Positions 25,637 to 34,039 of a stretch of 40,739 nt of DNA are shown in pieces. This DNA is from an uncultured Pelagibacteraceae bacterium (GTDB lineage: Bacteria > Pseudomonadota > Alphaproteobacteria > Pelagibacterales > Pelagibacteraceae), in contig CACJNI010000007.1 in NCBI GenBank assembly GCA_902594705.1, forward strand, positions 1-40,739, read 5' to 3'. The notes under the pieces were generated by a model, which saw only the letters and a program-made list of their open reading frames with translations, had not been told where the DNA came from and did not search any database. Every line of letters starts with the position of its first letter. Within the stretch, counting starts at the first letter, position 1. The position numbers and the translations under genes were made by a program.

Positions 25637-28228
25637 TTAATTGTAAATTTTGTCTCTTACAAGCTTACTTAATAAACTATATCCAAGTTCATTCATATGT
25701 AATGGATCTTCATCATAAAACTTATCATAACCAGCATTTATCATTGGTGTTGTAATATCAACATAATCCCACATTTTTAAATTGGTTAAGTGTTTTTTTA
25801 TCTTTGAATTCGCATCTAAAATTGTTGTCATAAGATCTCTCCTAAAAGGACTGGGTTTAATTGAAATAAAAAAACATTTTGCTCTAGGTAGTTTTTCTTC
25901 AACTTGATTAGAAAATAATAAAAATTCTTTTAATAATTCATCACTATCCATTCCATAACCAATATCATTATCTCCGGCATAAAAGAAAAGATTAGATGGA
26001 TTTAAAGGAGCAACCAATCTATCAAAATATCTTCTACAAGATACTAAAGTTGAACCCCCAAAGCCTAAATTATAAAGATTATTTATTGATAAATCGTTTT
26101 TGGCATTATCCCACATTTTAAAAGTTGAACTACCATACAAAGCAACACTGTTATTTGTTTTCGTCTGTTGAAAAGAATTATGTTCTAATTCTCTAACGTC
26201 AAGCTCAAACTCTTCTTCAACTGGACTGACTAAATTTACGTTGGTTTTCAAATTTTCTATTTTATCTATGTTGTCTTGAACATTTTTAGCTAAATCAATA
26301 GCTTCTTCTACATAAGATCTAAATTTGGTTCTGTAATTATCTAAAAAGCTTTTCATTTCCTCTTGATTTTCTGGATCTTTGACATGATCACTTATTGTTA
26401 TTGGCTCTTTAATGACTGCTGAATATATTGTTTTAGAAACTGGATAATCAAAATTAGCAAGGGCAATTGGAATAAGTTTTGGTTTTGGGTTAAGTTTAAA
26501 TGCAAGGTTAAATGCTCCAGCTTTAAGTGGTCCTGGAGATGATATTGTTTTATTATCTTCTGTTTCTGATGTTCCTTCGGGCGCAATTACAATCGGTTGT
26601 TTTTGATTAAATACCTTTTGAGCTTCGTCAAAAAGCTTTTGTTTTCTTAATTTCTTTTCCTCTTCACTTTCGTCCAACTTATCAGACTCTGGGGTATGAA
26701 CAAAAATGTAATCTAAATTTTCATAGTAATTATATCTCCAAAATTCTGTGTTCCGACTTGTTCTAACGATACGTTGACCTCCATTATTATATTTTGGATA
26801 TAAAATTTTTGAGCTGATGAAATGACTGTCGATTGAAAATGAATGCCCATTTGCAAGCTGATTATCATCTATAGCTGCTAAGTGATTGTAGAAAAAAATA
26901 TTTGTTGGTTCATCTGGCAAATTTTCCCAACCCTTAATTACATATTTAACATTATCAAAAGCTTTGGTGAAATTTGAATTGGTTAACTCTCTTAATTTTG
27001 TTTTATCTGAATTACTAGAAGAATTTGAAACTCTATTATAAATAATATTTAATTGGCTGTGGAAACGAGACTCTCTTTCTAAATTATTTAAAGTGTCTTT
27101 TATTAGACTAGATAATGATTTTTCTATCTCATTTCCTTTAATAATTAATTCGTAAACAACATCAAATGCCATTGCATAAGTATGAGTGCTCTTCAATAAG
27201 TGTGGAATACTATATAACTTAGAGCTAGCAGGTATTCTGGCTGTATTATCTTTTAATAATAAATTAACAAATTCTAATTCGTTTTCTGCTGAATACTTTG
27301 TTAGGCCAGTTGCACTTTGTTGGAAACGTCCTAGCTGCCATAATTGTCTTTTGAAAATCTTTATTGATAATTGAGGGTCAGAAATAATCAGATTTTCAAG
27401 TGCTTCGTTAGAAATATGTAAAACTTTTGTATCCCTAGTAGATTTAATTGTATATGGATTAAAAAAATCTCCCTTTCCAGAAGATAAAGTTAAGGCAATA
27501 CCAGCTCTAGTTAGAGTTCTAAAATTTCTTCTTATTTTTCCATTAATAAAGTTATGGAATAAGCCATCAACTTTACCACTTAACAATATTTTTAAACCTT
27601 TAGATACATCTCCCTCTTTAACTATAAATTGATTTGATGAATACATCTTAATATTACCTAATTTAATAAACTTTTCTAAGTCATCATCAGTAAGTGTTGA
27701 AAAAAAAGTGGCTGATTTAATTCTATGTATATTTGTAATACTTTTTTCTGATGGGATGCCTGGAGAAATTTTTATTTCGTCGTCTTTATACAAAGTGTTT
27801 AAATTTCTTGAAGAGACAAGCAGTTGGAAAGAAAAAAACGAAATGGCTGAGTATAATGTTGAAATAAGTTTACTATTTTTTTGTTGTAAATCTCTTAAAT
27901 CATCTAGTTTTATCGAGATGTATTCTGTTCCACCTTCAATAAATATTTCACCCATAAATCTATTGGGTTGATTAAGTCCAGATATACCTAATGGTGTTGC
28001 AGGCTTTGTTATTTTTGCAAAGGTTATAGATTTTGTTTCAAAATACTTGGTAAATGTAGCTTTGCCTTTAATTAAAAAATAAATGTTTTCTGAAATTTGA
28101 TGCTGCTTTGCTAAAACTTCATCACTTTCAGCTATTATATGTTTTGATATTCCATCTATTAAATCAAAAGATTCTTTTAGATTTCCTAAATTAAAGCCGT
28201 TTTGCTCAAATAATTCAGATAATTTCAT
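25637..28228 (-). CDS. 863-aa fusion: tandem cyclic-nucleotide-binding-like domains, PlsC-like acyltransferase, SGNH/GDSL hydrolase
   Basis: Four modules are visible. Residues about 20-130 and 175-300 look like cNMP-binding beta-rolls (IYFLIKGKATF; FIVKEGDVSKGLKILLSGKV), though a clear phosphate-binding cassette is not seen. Residues 300-440 are mostly helical and unassigned. Residues 440-645 match PlsC-type glycerolipid acyltransferases, with H449-x4-D454 (NHLAAID) and E551-G-T553 (IAPEGTSE). Residues 693-863 are an SGNH hydrolase: S701 (YGSSTF), block II Gly (NLGFGGST), N754 (AGDNDIG), and D841-x2-H844 (DPLHMN). No signal peptide or membrane helix is evident. The likely role is a regulated lipid-remodelling or acyl-transfer/hydrolysis enzyme (inference). 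The gene starts a minus-strand unit with the DUF4174-like protein. I know of no named family with this order. Confidence 0.85.
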   Translation of the reverse strand: MKLSELFEQNGFNLGNLKESFDLIDGISKHIIAESDEVLAKQHQISENIYFLIKGKATFTKYFETKSITFAKITKPATPLGISGLNQPNRFMGEIFIEGGTEYISIKLDDLRDLQQKNSKLISTLYSAISFFSFQLLVSSRNLNTLYKDDEIKISPGIPSEKSITNIHRIKSATFFSTLTDDDLEKFIKLGNIKMYSSNQFIVKEGDVSKGLKILLSGKVDGLFHNFINGKIRRNFRTLTRAGIALTLSSGKGDFFNPYTIKSTRDTKVLHISNEALENLIISDPQLSIKIFKRQLWQLGRFQQSATGLTKYSAENELEFVNLLLKDNTARIPASSKLYSIPHLLKSTHTYAMAFDVVYELIIKGNEIEKSLSSLIKDTLNNLERESRFHSQLNIIYNRVSNSSSNSDKTKLRELTNSNFTKAFDNVKYVIKGWENLPDEPTNIFFYNHLAAIDDNQLANGHSFSIDSHFISSKILYPKYNNGGQRIVRTSRNTEFWRYNYYENLDYIFVHTPESDKLDESEEEKKLRKQKLFDEAQKVFNQKQPIVIAPEGTSETEDNKTISSPGPLKAGAFNLAFKLNPKPKLIPIALANFDYPVSKTIYSAVIKEPITISDHVKDPENQEEMKSFLDNYRTKFRSYVEEAIDLAKNVQDNIDKIENLKTNVNLVSPVEEEFELDVRELEHNSFQQTKTNNSVALYGSSTFKMWDNAKNDLSINNLYNLGFGGSTLVSCRRYFDRLVAPLNPSNLFFYAGDNDIGYGMDSDELLKEFLLFSNQVEEKLPRAKCFFISIKPSPFRRDLMTTILDANSKIKKHLTNLKMWDYVDITTPMINAGYDKFYDEDPLHMNELGYSLLSKLVRDKIYN

Positions 28229-28339
28229 AAGGTAAATGAATAGATATACTTAATTTGAATTTATTGATTAAGAATAAATGCATATCTGGGTTGAAAAGTT
28301 ATCAATAGTTTACTTTAATTTTTTTAGTATTTATTTGTT

Positions 28340-28477
28340 GTGAAACGTAAATTAAAAAAAAATAAATCAACAAATAAATCTAAAACGCTTTCAAAAAAGC
28401 CAAAAGTAAAAAACCCGAACTTTTTTTATTTTTATAATGAAAATGGAAAGTTAGTTGGAATACCTTACGGTAATTAA
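28340..28477 (+). CDS. Small basic protein (45 aa), GTG start
   Basis: A frame from GTG 28340 to TAA 28477, opened by an in-frame TAG at 28325. The first half is Lys/Ser/Thr-rich (KRKLKKNKSTNKSKTLSKK). The second has a patterned FFYFYNENGKLVGIPYGN tail, whose composition is not that of random AT-rich sequence. No clear Shine-Dalgarno. It converges on the photolyase gene, ending 3 bp before its stop. It could bind nucleic acid or ribosomes, but this is only a guess from charge. Confidence 0.5.
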   Translation: MKRKLKKNKSTNKSKTLSKKPKVKNPNFFYFYNENGKLVGIPYGN

Positions 28478-28480
28478 ATT

Positions 28481-29938
28481 TTATCTTCTTTGAGATAAAC
28501 TAGCGTGTTTATTTAATACTTCGGCTGAAATAACTTTTGCTTCTGTTGTTTTCTTAACATTCCAGATTTTTTCTTTTGCAATTTTTGTTGATATTTTATT
28601 ATCAACTATTGGTGAAGGATAATCTTTACCAATTTCTAAATTTATTCCCTTTTGTTCAATGAATGTTAATTTCCATGGTTCATGAATTAATTTTCCTGGA
28701 ACATTTTTTAATTCCGGAACCCATTTTTTTATAAAATCTCCTGTAGGATCTTGGTCAATTGATTGTTTAATTGGATTATAAATTCTTATTGAATTTATTC
28801 CTGTTGTTCCTGATTGCATTTGAAATTGTGAATAATGAATACCTGGCTCATAATCTGTAAATAATTTTGCTAAATGTTTTGATGTTTTTTTCCAATCTAG
28901 CCACAATTGATAAGAGGCAAATGAAACTAACATTGCTCTCATTCTAAAATTAATCCATCCGTTAGTTCTAAGGTACCTCATGCAAGCATCAACAAATGGA
29001 TAACCTGTAGTTCCATTTTTCCATGCTAAATTATAATCTTCATTAAAATCATTTTCTCTTATTCCATTATAAGCACTATTCATATTTCTAAATTCAATTT
29101 CAGGTTCATCATATAACTTTTGGATAAAATGACAGTGCCAGGCTAATCTGCTTTTAAAAGCAATTAAGGATTTCTTTTTTGAAAAAGATAAATTGGATTT
29201 TAACTTGTCATTAGTCTTTTTAAAAATTTCCTTAATAGAAATATTTCCGAATGCAATATGAGGGCTTAATCTAGAACAAGAAGTTTCTCCTGTTATCGGC
29301 GAAGACATTTCTTTCTGGTAATTTTCTGATCTGTCATTAAGGAAAGAATCTAAAAGTTGAAGTGCGTTTTGTCTTCCACCAATTTGAATTTTTCCATTTT
29401 CTAAATTATTTGTTTCTATTTTTGATAAAACCCCCACATAATTATCTGAAATAAACTCACAATTTAAATTTGATTTTGCGCTTTCACTATCTATAAATTT
29501 ATTCCAATTATATGACCATTTATTTCTAATTCTATGATTTAGTTGAACGCCAAATTGATTTGATAATTTCCAATTAATATTTTTTTCTTTAAATAAAAAA
29601 CTAACTTCTTTATCTAAGTTAGTTATATACATGTTCTTGAATATTATATTTGAATAAACCTCATTTATTTTAAATTTATCAGTTAAATGACTTAATATTT
29701 CTAATGTATCTCCATAATATATATTGAGTTTAGCATTATATTTTTCACTCAATGTTTTTTTTAAGTCTTCTAATGATGATTTTAAAAAATCGAGATGGAA
29801 TGAGCTTGATGTAGGTAATTTGTGATATTCTTTATCAAATATGTAAATTGGTAAAATCTTTCCCGATTTTGCAGCTTCGTTGAATGCATCATTATTAGAT
29901 ACACGTAGATCGTTCCTGAACCACACGATTTTGTTCAT
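28481..29938 (-). CDS. phrB: Deoxyribodipyrimidine photolyase/cryptochrome family protein
   Basis: A 485-residue flavoprotein. It has an N-terminal Rossmann antenna domain ([16 protein letters not shown]), [13 protein letters not shown] in the linker, and a helical FAD domain with [39 protein letters not shown] (cited in part) and [20 protein letters not shown]. These are class I-type photolyase motifs. The [16 protein letters not shown] segment marks a marine-type subgroup (from memory). It repairs UV-induced pyrimidine dimers with blue light, an expected function in sunlit surface water. The 63-aa gene is 9 bp upstream on the same strand. Confidence 0.9.
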   Translation of the reverse strand: MNKIVWFRNDLRVSNNDAFNEAAKSGKILPIYIFDKEYHKLPTSSSFHLDFLKSSLEDLKKTLSEKYNAKLNIYYGDTLEILSHLTDKFKINEVYSNIIFKNMYITNLDKEVSFLFKEKNINWKLSNQFGVQLNHRIRNKWSYNWNKFIDSESAKSNLNCEFISDNYVGVLSKIETNNLENGKIQIGGRQNALQLLDSFLNDRSENYQKEMSSPITGETSCSRLSPHIAFGNISIKEIFKKTNDKLKSNLSFSKKKSLIAFKSRLAWHCHFIQKLYDEPEIEFRNMNSAYNGIRENDFNEDYNLAWKNGTTGYPFVDACMRYLRTNGWINFRMRAMLVSFASYQLWLDWKKTSKHLAKLFTDYEPGIHYSQFQMQSGTTGINSIRIYNPIKQSIDQDPTGDFIKKWVPELKNVPGKLIHEPWKLTFIEQKGINLEIGKDYPSPIVDNKISTKIAKEKIWNVKKTTEAKVISAEVLNKHASLSQRR

Positions 29939-29947
29939 TTTTAATAA

Positions 29948-30139
29948 TTAAAGACTGATTTTGAAAGTTCTTGAAGTTTTGTCGTCTGATACTTTTAAAA
30001 TTTTAAATTTTGAAGTTTTTTCAAGTTTTTGTCCCTTGTTTGTAACAAAAGATTTCATTTTCTTAACTTCACCCTCAGGCATTTTTCTTGTGTATTTCAG
30101 AGTATGTTTTTTTGATCCAATAACAAATATCGTTTTCAT
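29948..30139 (-). CDS. Hypothetical small Lys-rich protein (63 aa)
   Basis: The 63-residue product (starting MKTIFVIGSKK) has a plausible short beta-strand start followed by basic alternation, with 17 lysines. It lies 9 bp upstream of the photolyase on the same strand, so the two are likely co-transcribed. A plus-strand frame of 62 codons overlaps it, but that one begins with a start lacking context and has the composition of a shadow. There is no Shine-Dalgarno and no family. Confidence 0.5.
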   Translation of the reverse strand: MKTIFVIGSKKHTLKYTRKMPEGEVKKMKSFVTNKGQKLEKTSKFKILKVSDDKTSRTFKISL

Positions 30140-30442
30140 TAGAATTTAATTACAAATATATTTATTGTCTGTCTCTGTGACATAAGTTTCATTTAAGAGG
30201 TTGGGAATATTTTGATTATTTTGATATCGAGAATCTACTAAAGAGACAGGTTGTATTCAAATAATATATTAATAAAAAATAGAAATAAATTTGTTGAATA
30301 CAACCTACCTAAAACTTATTTTATAAGTGAAGGAGGTGCAAATGCTTAGAATAACGCCACCTGACACTTAGCTGGTGAGATATCACATATTAAAAATAAC
30401 ACAAACTAAATCCATTTGATGGATTTGGCCAAAATGGCATAA
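30140..30442. other. Gene-free stretch rich in inverted repeats (candidate structured RNA)
   Basis: No long coding frame is present in these 303 bases. On the plus strand I see stems at 30169-30176/30242-30249 (8 bp), 30248-30260/30294-30306 (13 bp perfect, 33-nt spacer) and 30314-30319/30323-30328 (6 bp). Further stems lie at 30334-30338/30358-30362, 30375-30378/30383-30386 and 30406-30414/30420-30428 (9 bp with a G-U). A ribosome-binding site with a nine-codon frame lies inside. It could be the 5' leader of the minus-strand 63-aa/photolyase unit or a plus-strand RNA ending at the bidirectional terminator. The strand of any RNA is undecided. I could not match it to a known RNA family. Confidence 0.5.
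30342..30371 (+). CDS. Possible 9-codon leader peptide with a strong Shine-Dalgarno
   Basis: AAGGAGGTG at 30330-30338 precedes ATG at 30342 by 3 nt, an unusually perfect ribosome-binding site for this window. The frame encodes MLRITPPDT and ends with TAG at 30369-30371. AGGTG of the site can pair with CACCT at 30358-30362 inside the frame, and CACC can instead pair with GGTG at 30374-30377, so a ribosome-dependent switch is conceivable. No plus-strand gene follows before the terminator, so its purpose is unclear; chance is possible. Confidence 0.25.
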   Translation: MLRITPPDT

Positions 30443-30488
30443 AAAAGGGGAGCTCTTTTGGTAATTACCAATTGAGCTGACCCCTTTT
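30443..30488 (-). terminator. Bidirectional Rho-independent terminator after the aminotransferase gene
   Basis: A long dyad: AAAAGGGG-AGCTC at 30443-30455 pairs with GAGCT-(GA)-CCCCTTTT at 30474-30488, enclosing a perfect 14-bp palindrome TTGGTAATTACCAA (30458-30471). On the minus strand it is followed by T6, and the stop codon of the aminotransferase lies inside its 5' arm. In the plus direction it ends in TTTT followed by AT-rich sequence, so it may also stop a plus-strand transcript. Confidence 0.88.
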
Positions 30489-31635
30489 AATAATTTTTAG
30501 ACATAAAATCTTTAATTCTCTTGGCACCTTCAATTATATCTTTTGTGCTTCTAGCGTATGAGAATCGGATAGTAGAATTTCCTCTTTTTTGATCAAAATC
30601 TATTCCTGGTGTTATCGCAACATTTGCTTCATCTAAAACTTTTTTACAAAAAGCTAAGCTATCATTTGAATATTCAGAAATATCAACATAGATGTAAAAA
30701 GCTCCATCAGGTGGTGAAAACTTTTTTAATCCTGCTTTCGGTAATTCTTCTAAAAGTATCTCTCTGTTTTTTTTATATACCTCAACATTCGATTGTAACT
30801 CTTCATTTGCATCTAATGAAGCAAGAGCTGTAACTTGACTTGCGTGCGGAGGACAAACAAACAAATTTTGCGAAAGTCTTTCTACTTGTCTGACATGATC
30901 TTCTGGTACAACCATCCACCCTATTCGCCAACCAGTCATTGAAAAGTATTTTGAAAAAGAATTAATTACATAGCAATTATCTGTAATCTCTAGAGCTGAT
31001 GTTGGATTATTTTCATATTGAATTCCATGATAAATTTCATCACTAATAAAACTTATATTATTCTCATTTGCGGTATTAATTAGATTTTCTAAAGATTGTT
31101 TATCTAACATGGACCCAGTTGGATTTGCAGGTGATGCTACAAGAATTCCATTTAAATTATTATTTGTAATATCTGCTGGAACAGGTTGAAATCTATTTTG
31201 AAGTTTAGTTTGAATATCTACAGTTTCCAAACTTAGTGATTTTAGTATTTGTCTATAGCTAGGATAACTTGGAGAACCAATTCCAACTCTATCTCCACTA
31301 TCAAATAGTGCAGAAAAGGATAAGATAAAAGCTCCAGAAGAGCCTGTTGTAACTACTATTCTATTTGGATTTAAATCTAAATTGTACCAATCTCCATATA
31401 GTTTTGAAATTTTTGTTCTTAAAGCAGGTAGACCAAGTGATACTGTGTAACCTAGATTATTTTTGTTTATCTCATTAGTAATATAATCTTTTGCGATCTT
31501 GGGTGCTGGTGTTCCTGGCTGCCCTACCTCCATATGAATTATATCTTTACCTTTTTCTTCAGCAATTCTTGCCGATTCCATCACATCCATGACAATAAAT
31601 GGATCAACATCTGATCTTTTTGATTTTTTCATCAT
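30487..31635 (-). CDS. Class I/II PLP-dependent aminotransferase
   Basis: A 382-residue fold-type I aminotransferase with MEVGQPGTPAP near 35, TTGSSGAF near 97, N171-PTG, D199-E-I-Y, and PLP lysine K229 in SFSKYFSMTGWRIGW. ATG at 31635 overlaps the stop of the 68-aa gene (ATGA), so I chose it over the next ATG three bases on. The substrate is not clear from sequence. It lies in one minus-strand unit with xsc and ends at a strong terminator. It may therefore handle a sulfonated amino acid (for example cysteate to sulfopyruvate), though a general aspartate/alanine-type role is as likely. Confidence 0.88.
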   Translation of the reverse strand: MMKKSKRSDVDPFIVMDVMESARIAEEKGKDIIHMEVGQPGTPAPKIAKDYITNEINKNNLGYTVSLGLPALRTKISKLYGDWYNLDLNPNRIVVTTGSSGAFILSFSALFDSGDRVGIGSPSYPSYRQILKSLSLETVDIQTKLQNRFQPVPADITNNNLNGILVASPANPTGSMLDKQSLENLINTANENNISFISDEIYHGIQYENNPTSALEITDNCYVINSFSKYFSMTGWRIGWMVVPEDHVRQVERLSQNLFVCPPHASQVTALASLDANEELQSNVEVYKKNREILLEELPKAGLKKFSPPDGAFYIYVDISEYSNDSLAFCKKVLDEANVAITPGIDFDQKRGNSTIRFSYARSTKDIIEGAKRIKDFMSKNY

Positions 31636-31838
31636 TTTATTTGATCTTCACAAAATTTTTTAATCTCATCAGCAGAAAGTCTTTCGCTTTCAGGTTTATT
31701 TGAGTCTAATTCAGCTTTTCCAATTATACACGCTTTAATAGTTTTGCTTTTATTAAAACCTGAGTAATACTGAGTTGATATATACAATGCTATAACTCCA
31801 AGTATTATAATTATTGAAACTTTTAAATTATTACTCAT
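31632..31838 (-). CDS. Small membrane protein (68 aa) in the xsc unit
   Basis: One N-terminal membrane helix (SIIIILGVIALYISTQYY) followed by a soluble tail with two Cys (KACIIGK and KFCEDQ). No family was recognised. It is placed between xsc (37 bp upstream) and the aminotransferase (4-bp overlap). The two Cys could form a disulfide if the tail is periplasmic. Confidence 0.7.
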   Translation of the reverse strand: MSNNLKVSIIIILGVIALYISTQYYSGFNKSKTIKACIIGKAELDSNKPESERLSADEIKKFCEDQIK

Positions 31839-31875
31839 AGGTAAGTTAAATTTTTATAATGAAATTTTACTAATC

Positions 31876-33660
31876 TCAACTAACAAGAGACTTTTGGGGC
31901 TTCATATCACTCTTGCTTATACCAGCTACTTTAACTGGTTTTTTCATAGCATCTCTTCTGAATGGCTCACCTAATTCTTGATTTAGAATTATTTCGATAA
32001 ATGTCGTAATACCTTTTTTCTGATCTTCACACGATTGTTTAATAGCTTTTGTAGTTTCTTCCATTGTATTTGCGATAACACCTTTTAATCCACATGCATT
32101 AGCAACTTTTGCATAACTTAATTCTGGATCTAACTCTGTTCCCACAAAATTATCATCGAACCATAAAATTGAATTTCTCTTTTCAGCGCCCCATTGATAA
32201 TTTCTAAAAATTACCATCGTTATTGCGGGCCACTCTTCTCTTGCACATGAACTCATTTCATTCATACTTATTCCAAATGCTCCGTCACCAGCAAAACCTA
32301 TAACTGGAGTATCTGGGCATCCAATTTTTGCTCCAAGAATAGATGGAAATCCGTAACCGCAGGGTCCAAATAAACCTGGTGCCAAATATTTTCTTGGTTT
32401 CTCAAATGTTGGGTATGCATTACCTATTGCACAATTATTTCCAATATCACTTGAAATTATAACATCTTCTGGCATCCCAGCTTGGATAGCTCTCCATGCT
32501 TGTCTTGGAGACATTCTATCTTTATCTCTTTCTCTTGCTTCTTTATTCCAAACAGTTCCTGGATCATCATCTTCATGATCTAAACTTGTAAGAGTTTGCA
32601 ACCATGCAGATTTTGTTTGATGAATTAGATTTTTTCTATCTTCTCTACCATTATCTCCAGCATTTGATGAAAGTTTTTCTAATATTTGTTGAGCTACCAT
32701 TTTAGCATCACCGCAAATACCAACAGTAACTTTCTTAGTTAAACCAATACGATCAGGGTTCATATCTACTTGAATTATTGTTGCATCTTTTGGCCAGTAA
32801 TCAATTCCATATCCTGGTAATGTTGAAAATGGATTTAATCTTGTTCCTAATGCTAAAACTACATCAGCTTTTGAAATTAACTCCATTGCAGCTTTAGATC
32901 CGTTGTAACCTAATGGACCAACGGCTAATGGATGGCTTCCTGGAAAGCTATCGTTATGTTGATATCCATTGCACACAGGTGCATCAAGCTTTTCTGCTAA
33001 TTTTTTACAATCATCAATCGCATCACCTATAACAACTCCTGCTCCAGATAAAATTACTGGGAATTTTGCTTCTGATAATAATTTCGCAGCTCTATCAACA
33101 GCATCTTTTCCACCACCTTGTCTTTCAAATCTTACAATTGGAGGTAATTCTATATCTATAACTTGTGTCCAAAAATCTCTTGGTACATTTATTTGTGCAG
33201 GCGCTGACCCTCTAAATGCTTTTTCTATAACTCTGTTTAAAACTTCTGCCATTCTTGATGGGTCTCTAACTTCTTCTTGATAACACACCATGTCTTTAAA
33301 TAAATTCATTTGCTCTACTTCTTGAAAACCACCTTGGCCCATAGTTTTGTTTGCTGCTTGTGGTGTAACTAATAGTAACGGAGTATGATTCCAGTAAGCA
33401 GTTTTTATTGGTGTAACAAGTCCTGTAATACCTGGACCATTTTGAGCAATCACCATTGACATTTTTCCAGTTGCTCTCGTGTAACCATCAGCAATCAATC
33501 CACCATTTGTTTCATGAGCAACGTCCCAAAAAGTTATTCCAGCATCTGGGAAAAGATCAGAAATAGGCATGAATGCTGAACCAATAATACCAAACGAATG
33601 TTCGATACCATGCATTTGTAAAACTTTTACAAAAGCTTCTTCGGTTGTCATTTTAGCCAT
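31876..33660 (-). CDS. xsc: Sulfoacetaldehyde acetyltransferase (Xsc)
   Basis: A 594-residue ThDP enzyme of the Xsc group. Features are E50 in DVAHETNGG (ThDP-activating Glu), QNGPGITG near 73, the Xsc-type GGFQEVEQMNLFKD near 110, and the ThDP motif GDG at 458-460 with N487 (RNYQWG). It splits sulfoacetaldehyde with phosphate into acetyl phosphate and sulfite in the cytoplasm, the key C-S cleavage of taurine, isethionate and sulfopyruvate routes. It is divergent from suyAB and upstream of the 68-aa and aminotransferase genes. No pta was found in the window. Acetolactate synthase-like enzymes are the main alternative but lack this local pattern and neighbourhood. Confidence 0.92.
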   Translation of the reverse strand: MAKMTTEEAFVKVLQMHGIEHSFGIIGSAFMPISDLFPDAGITFWDVAHETNGGLIADGYTRATGKMSMVIAQNGPGITGLVTPIKTAYWNHTPLLLVTPQAANKTMGQGGFQEVEQMNLFKDMVCYQEEVRDPSRMAEVLNRVIEKAFRGSAPAQINVPRDFWTQVIDIELPPIVRFERQGGGKDAVDRAAKLLSEAKFPVILSGAGVVIGDAIDDCKKLAEKLDAPVCNGYQHNDSFPGSHPLAVGPLGYNGSKAAMELISKADVVLALGTRLNPFSTLPGYGIDYWPKDATIIQVDMNPDRIGLTKKVTVGICGDAKMVAQQILEKLSSNAGDNGREDRKNLIHQTKSAWLQTLTSLDHEDDDPGTVWNKEARERDKDRMSPRQAWRAIQAGMPEDVIISSDIGNNCAIGNAYPTFEKPRKYLAPGLFGPCGYGFPSILGAKIGCPDTPVIGFAGDGAFGISMNEMSSCAREEWPAITMVIFRNYQWGAEKRNSILWFDDNFVGTELDPELSYAKVANACGLKGVIANTMEETTKAIKQSCEDQKKGITTFIEIILNQELGEPFRRDAMKKPVKVAGISKSDMKPQKSLVS

Positions 33661-33689
33661 ATCAAATCTTTCTAAATTCTATTTTTTAA

Positions 33690-33721
33690 TTGTCAAAGTG
33701 CCCAATTCATATATAAATTGG
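33690..33721 (+). promoter_or_regulatory. suyAB promoter with an overlapping near-perfect 20-bp palindrome
   Basis: A TTGTCA -35 (33690-33695), 16-nt spacer and TATAAA -10 (33712-33717) point to suyA, with a start near 33724. CCAATTCATATATAAATTGG at 33702-33721 is palindromic except for one symmetric pair and covers the -10 box. It lies in the 90-bp gap between the divergent xsc and suyAB genes, a typical place for an operator. The regulator is not in this window. Confidence 0.55.
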
Positions 33722-33750
33722 ATCGAATTTCAAACAAAGAAATCGTCACA

Positions 33751-34038
33751 ATGGCTGGCACAGATATTATAATCCACGATGAAAAAGACAATGTAGGTGT
33801 TGTTGTTATTGAAAAAATTACTCCTAAACAAGACTGTGATTGCTGGATTATGGAAAATGATAAATCAGTAAAAATTCAATCGATGGATGAAATACCTTTG
33901 GGTCATAAAATTGCTATGACTGATCTTAACGAAGGAGATACAATATTAAAGTACGGGCATGATATTGGCAAAGTTGTAAAATCAATAAAAAAAGGTGAGC
34001 ATGTGCATGTTCACAACGTAAAAACTAAAAAGTGGTAA
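33751..34038 (+). CDS. suyA: (2R)-sulfolactate sulfo-lyase, alpha subunit (SuyA)
   Basis: The only ATG start is 33751; a TTG at 33718 would add eleven residues over the promoter region. The 95-residue product is a SAF-domain protein with [19 protein letters not shown] and a C-terminal [21 protein letters not shown] (cited as motif), as in the small subunits of UxaA-type lyases. With SuyB it forms the enzyme that cleaves sulfolactate to pyruvate and sulfite. The beta gene begins 2 bp after its stop. Confidence 0.88.
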   Translation: MAGTDIIIHDEKDNVGVVVIEKITPKQDCDCWIMENDKSVKIQSMDEIPLGHKIAMTDLNEGDTILKYGHDIGKVVKSIKKGEHVHVHNVKTKKW

Positions 34039-34039
34039 A

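Noticed and set aside
29961..30149. Plus-strand frame of 62 codons opposite the 63-aa gene
   Set aside because: The minus-strand frame is a better gene: ATG start, Lys-rich soluble product, and close spacing to the photolyase on the same strand.
30330..30338. 16S rRNA 3'-end fragment, suggested by CACCTCCTT on the minus strand
   Set aside because: The surrounding bases do not match the conserved 16S end, so it is just the complement of a Shine-Dalgarno-like sequence.
30140..30442. Known RNAs such as RNase P, tmRNA, SRP RNA, SAM, glycine or glutamine riboswitch
   Set aside because: None of the core motifs I know for these was found; the call is kept as an unassigned structured region.
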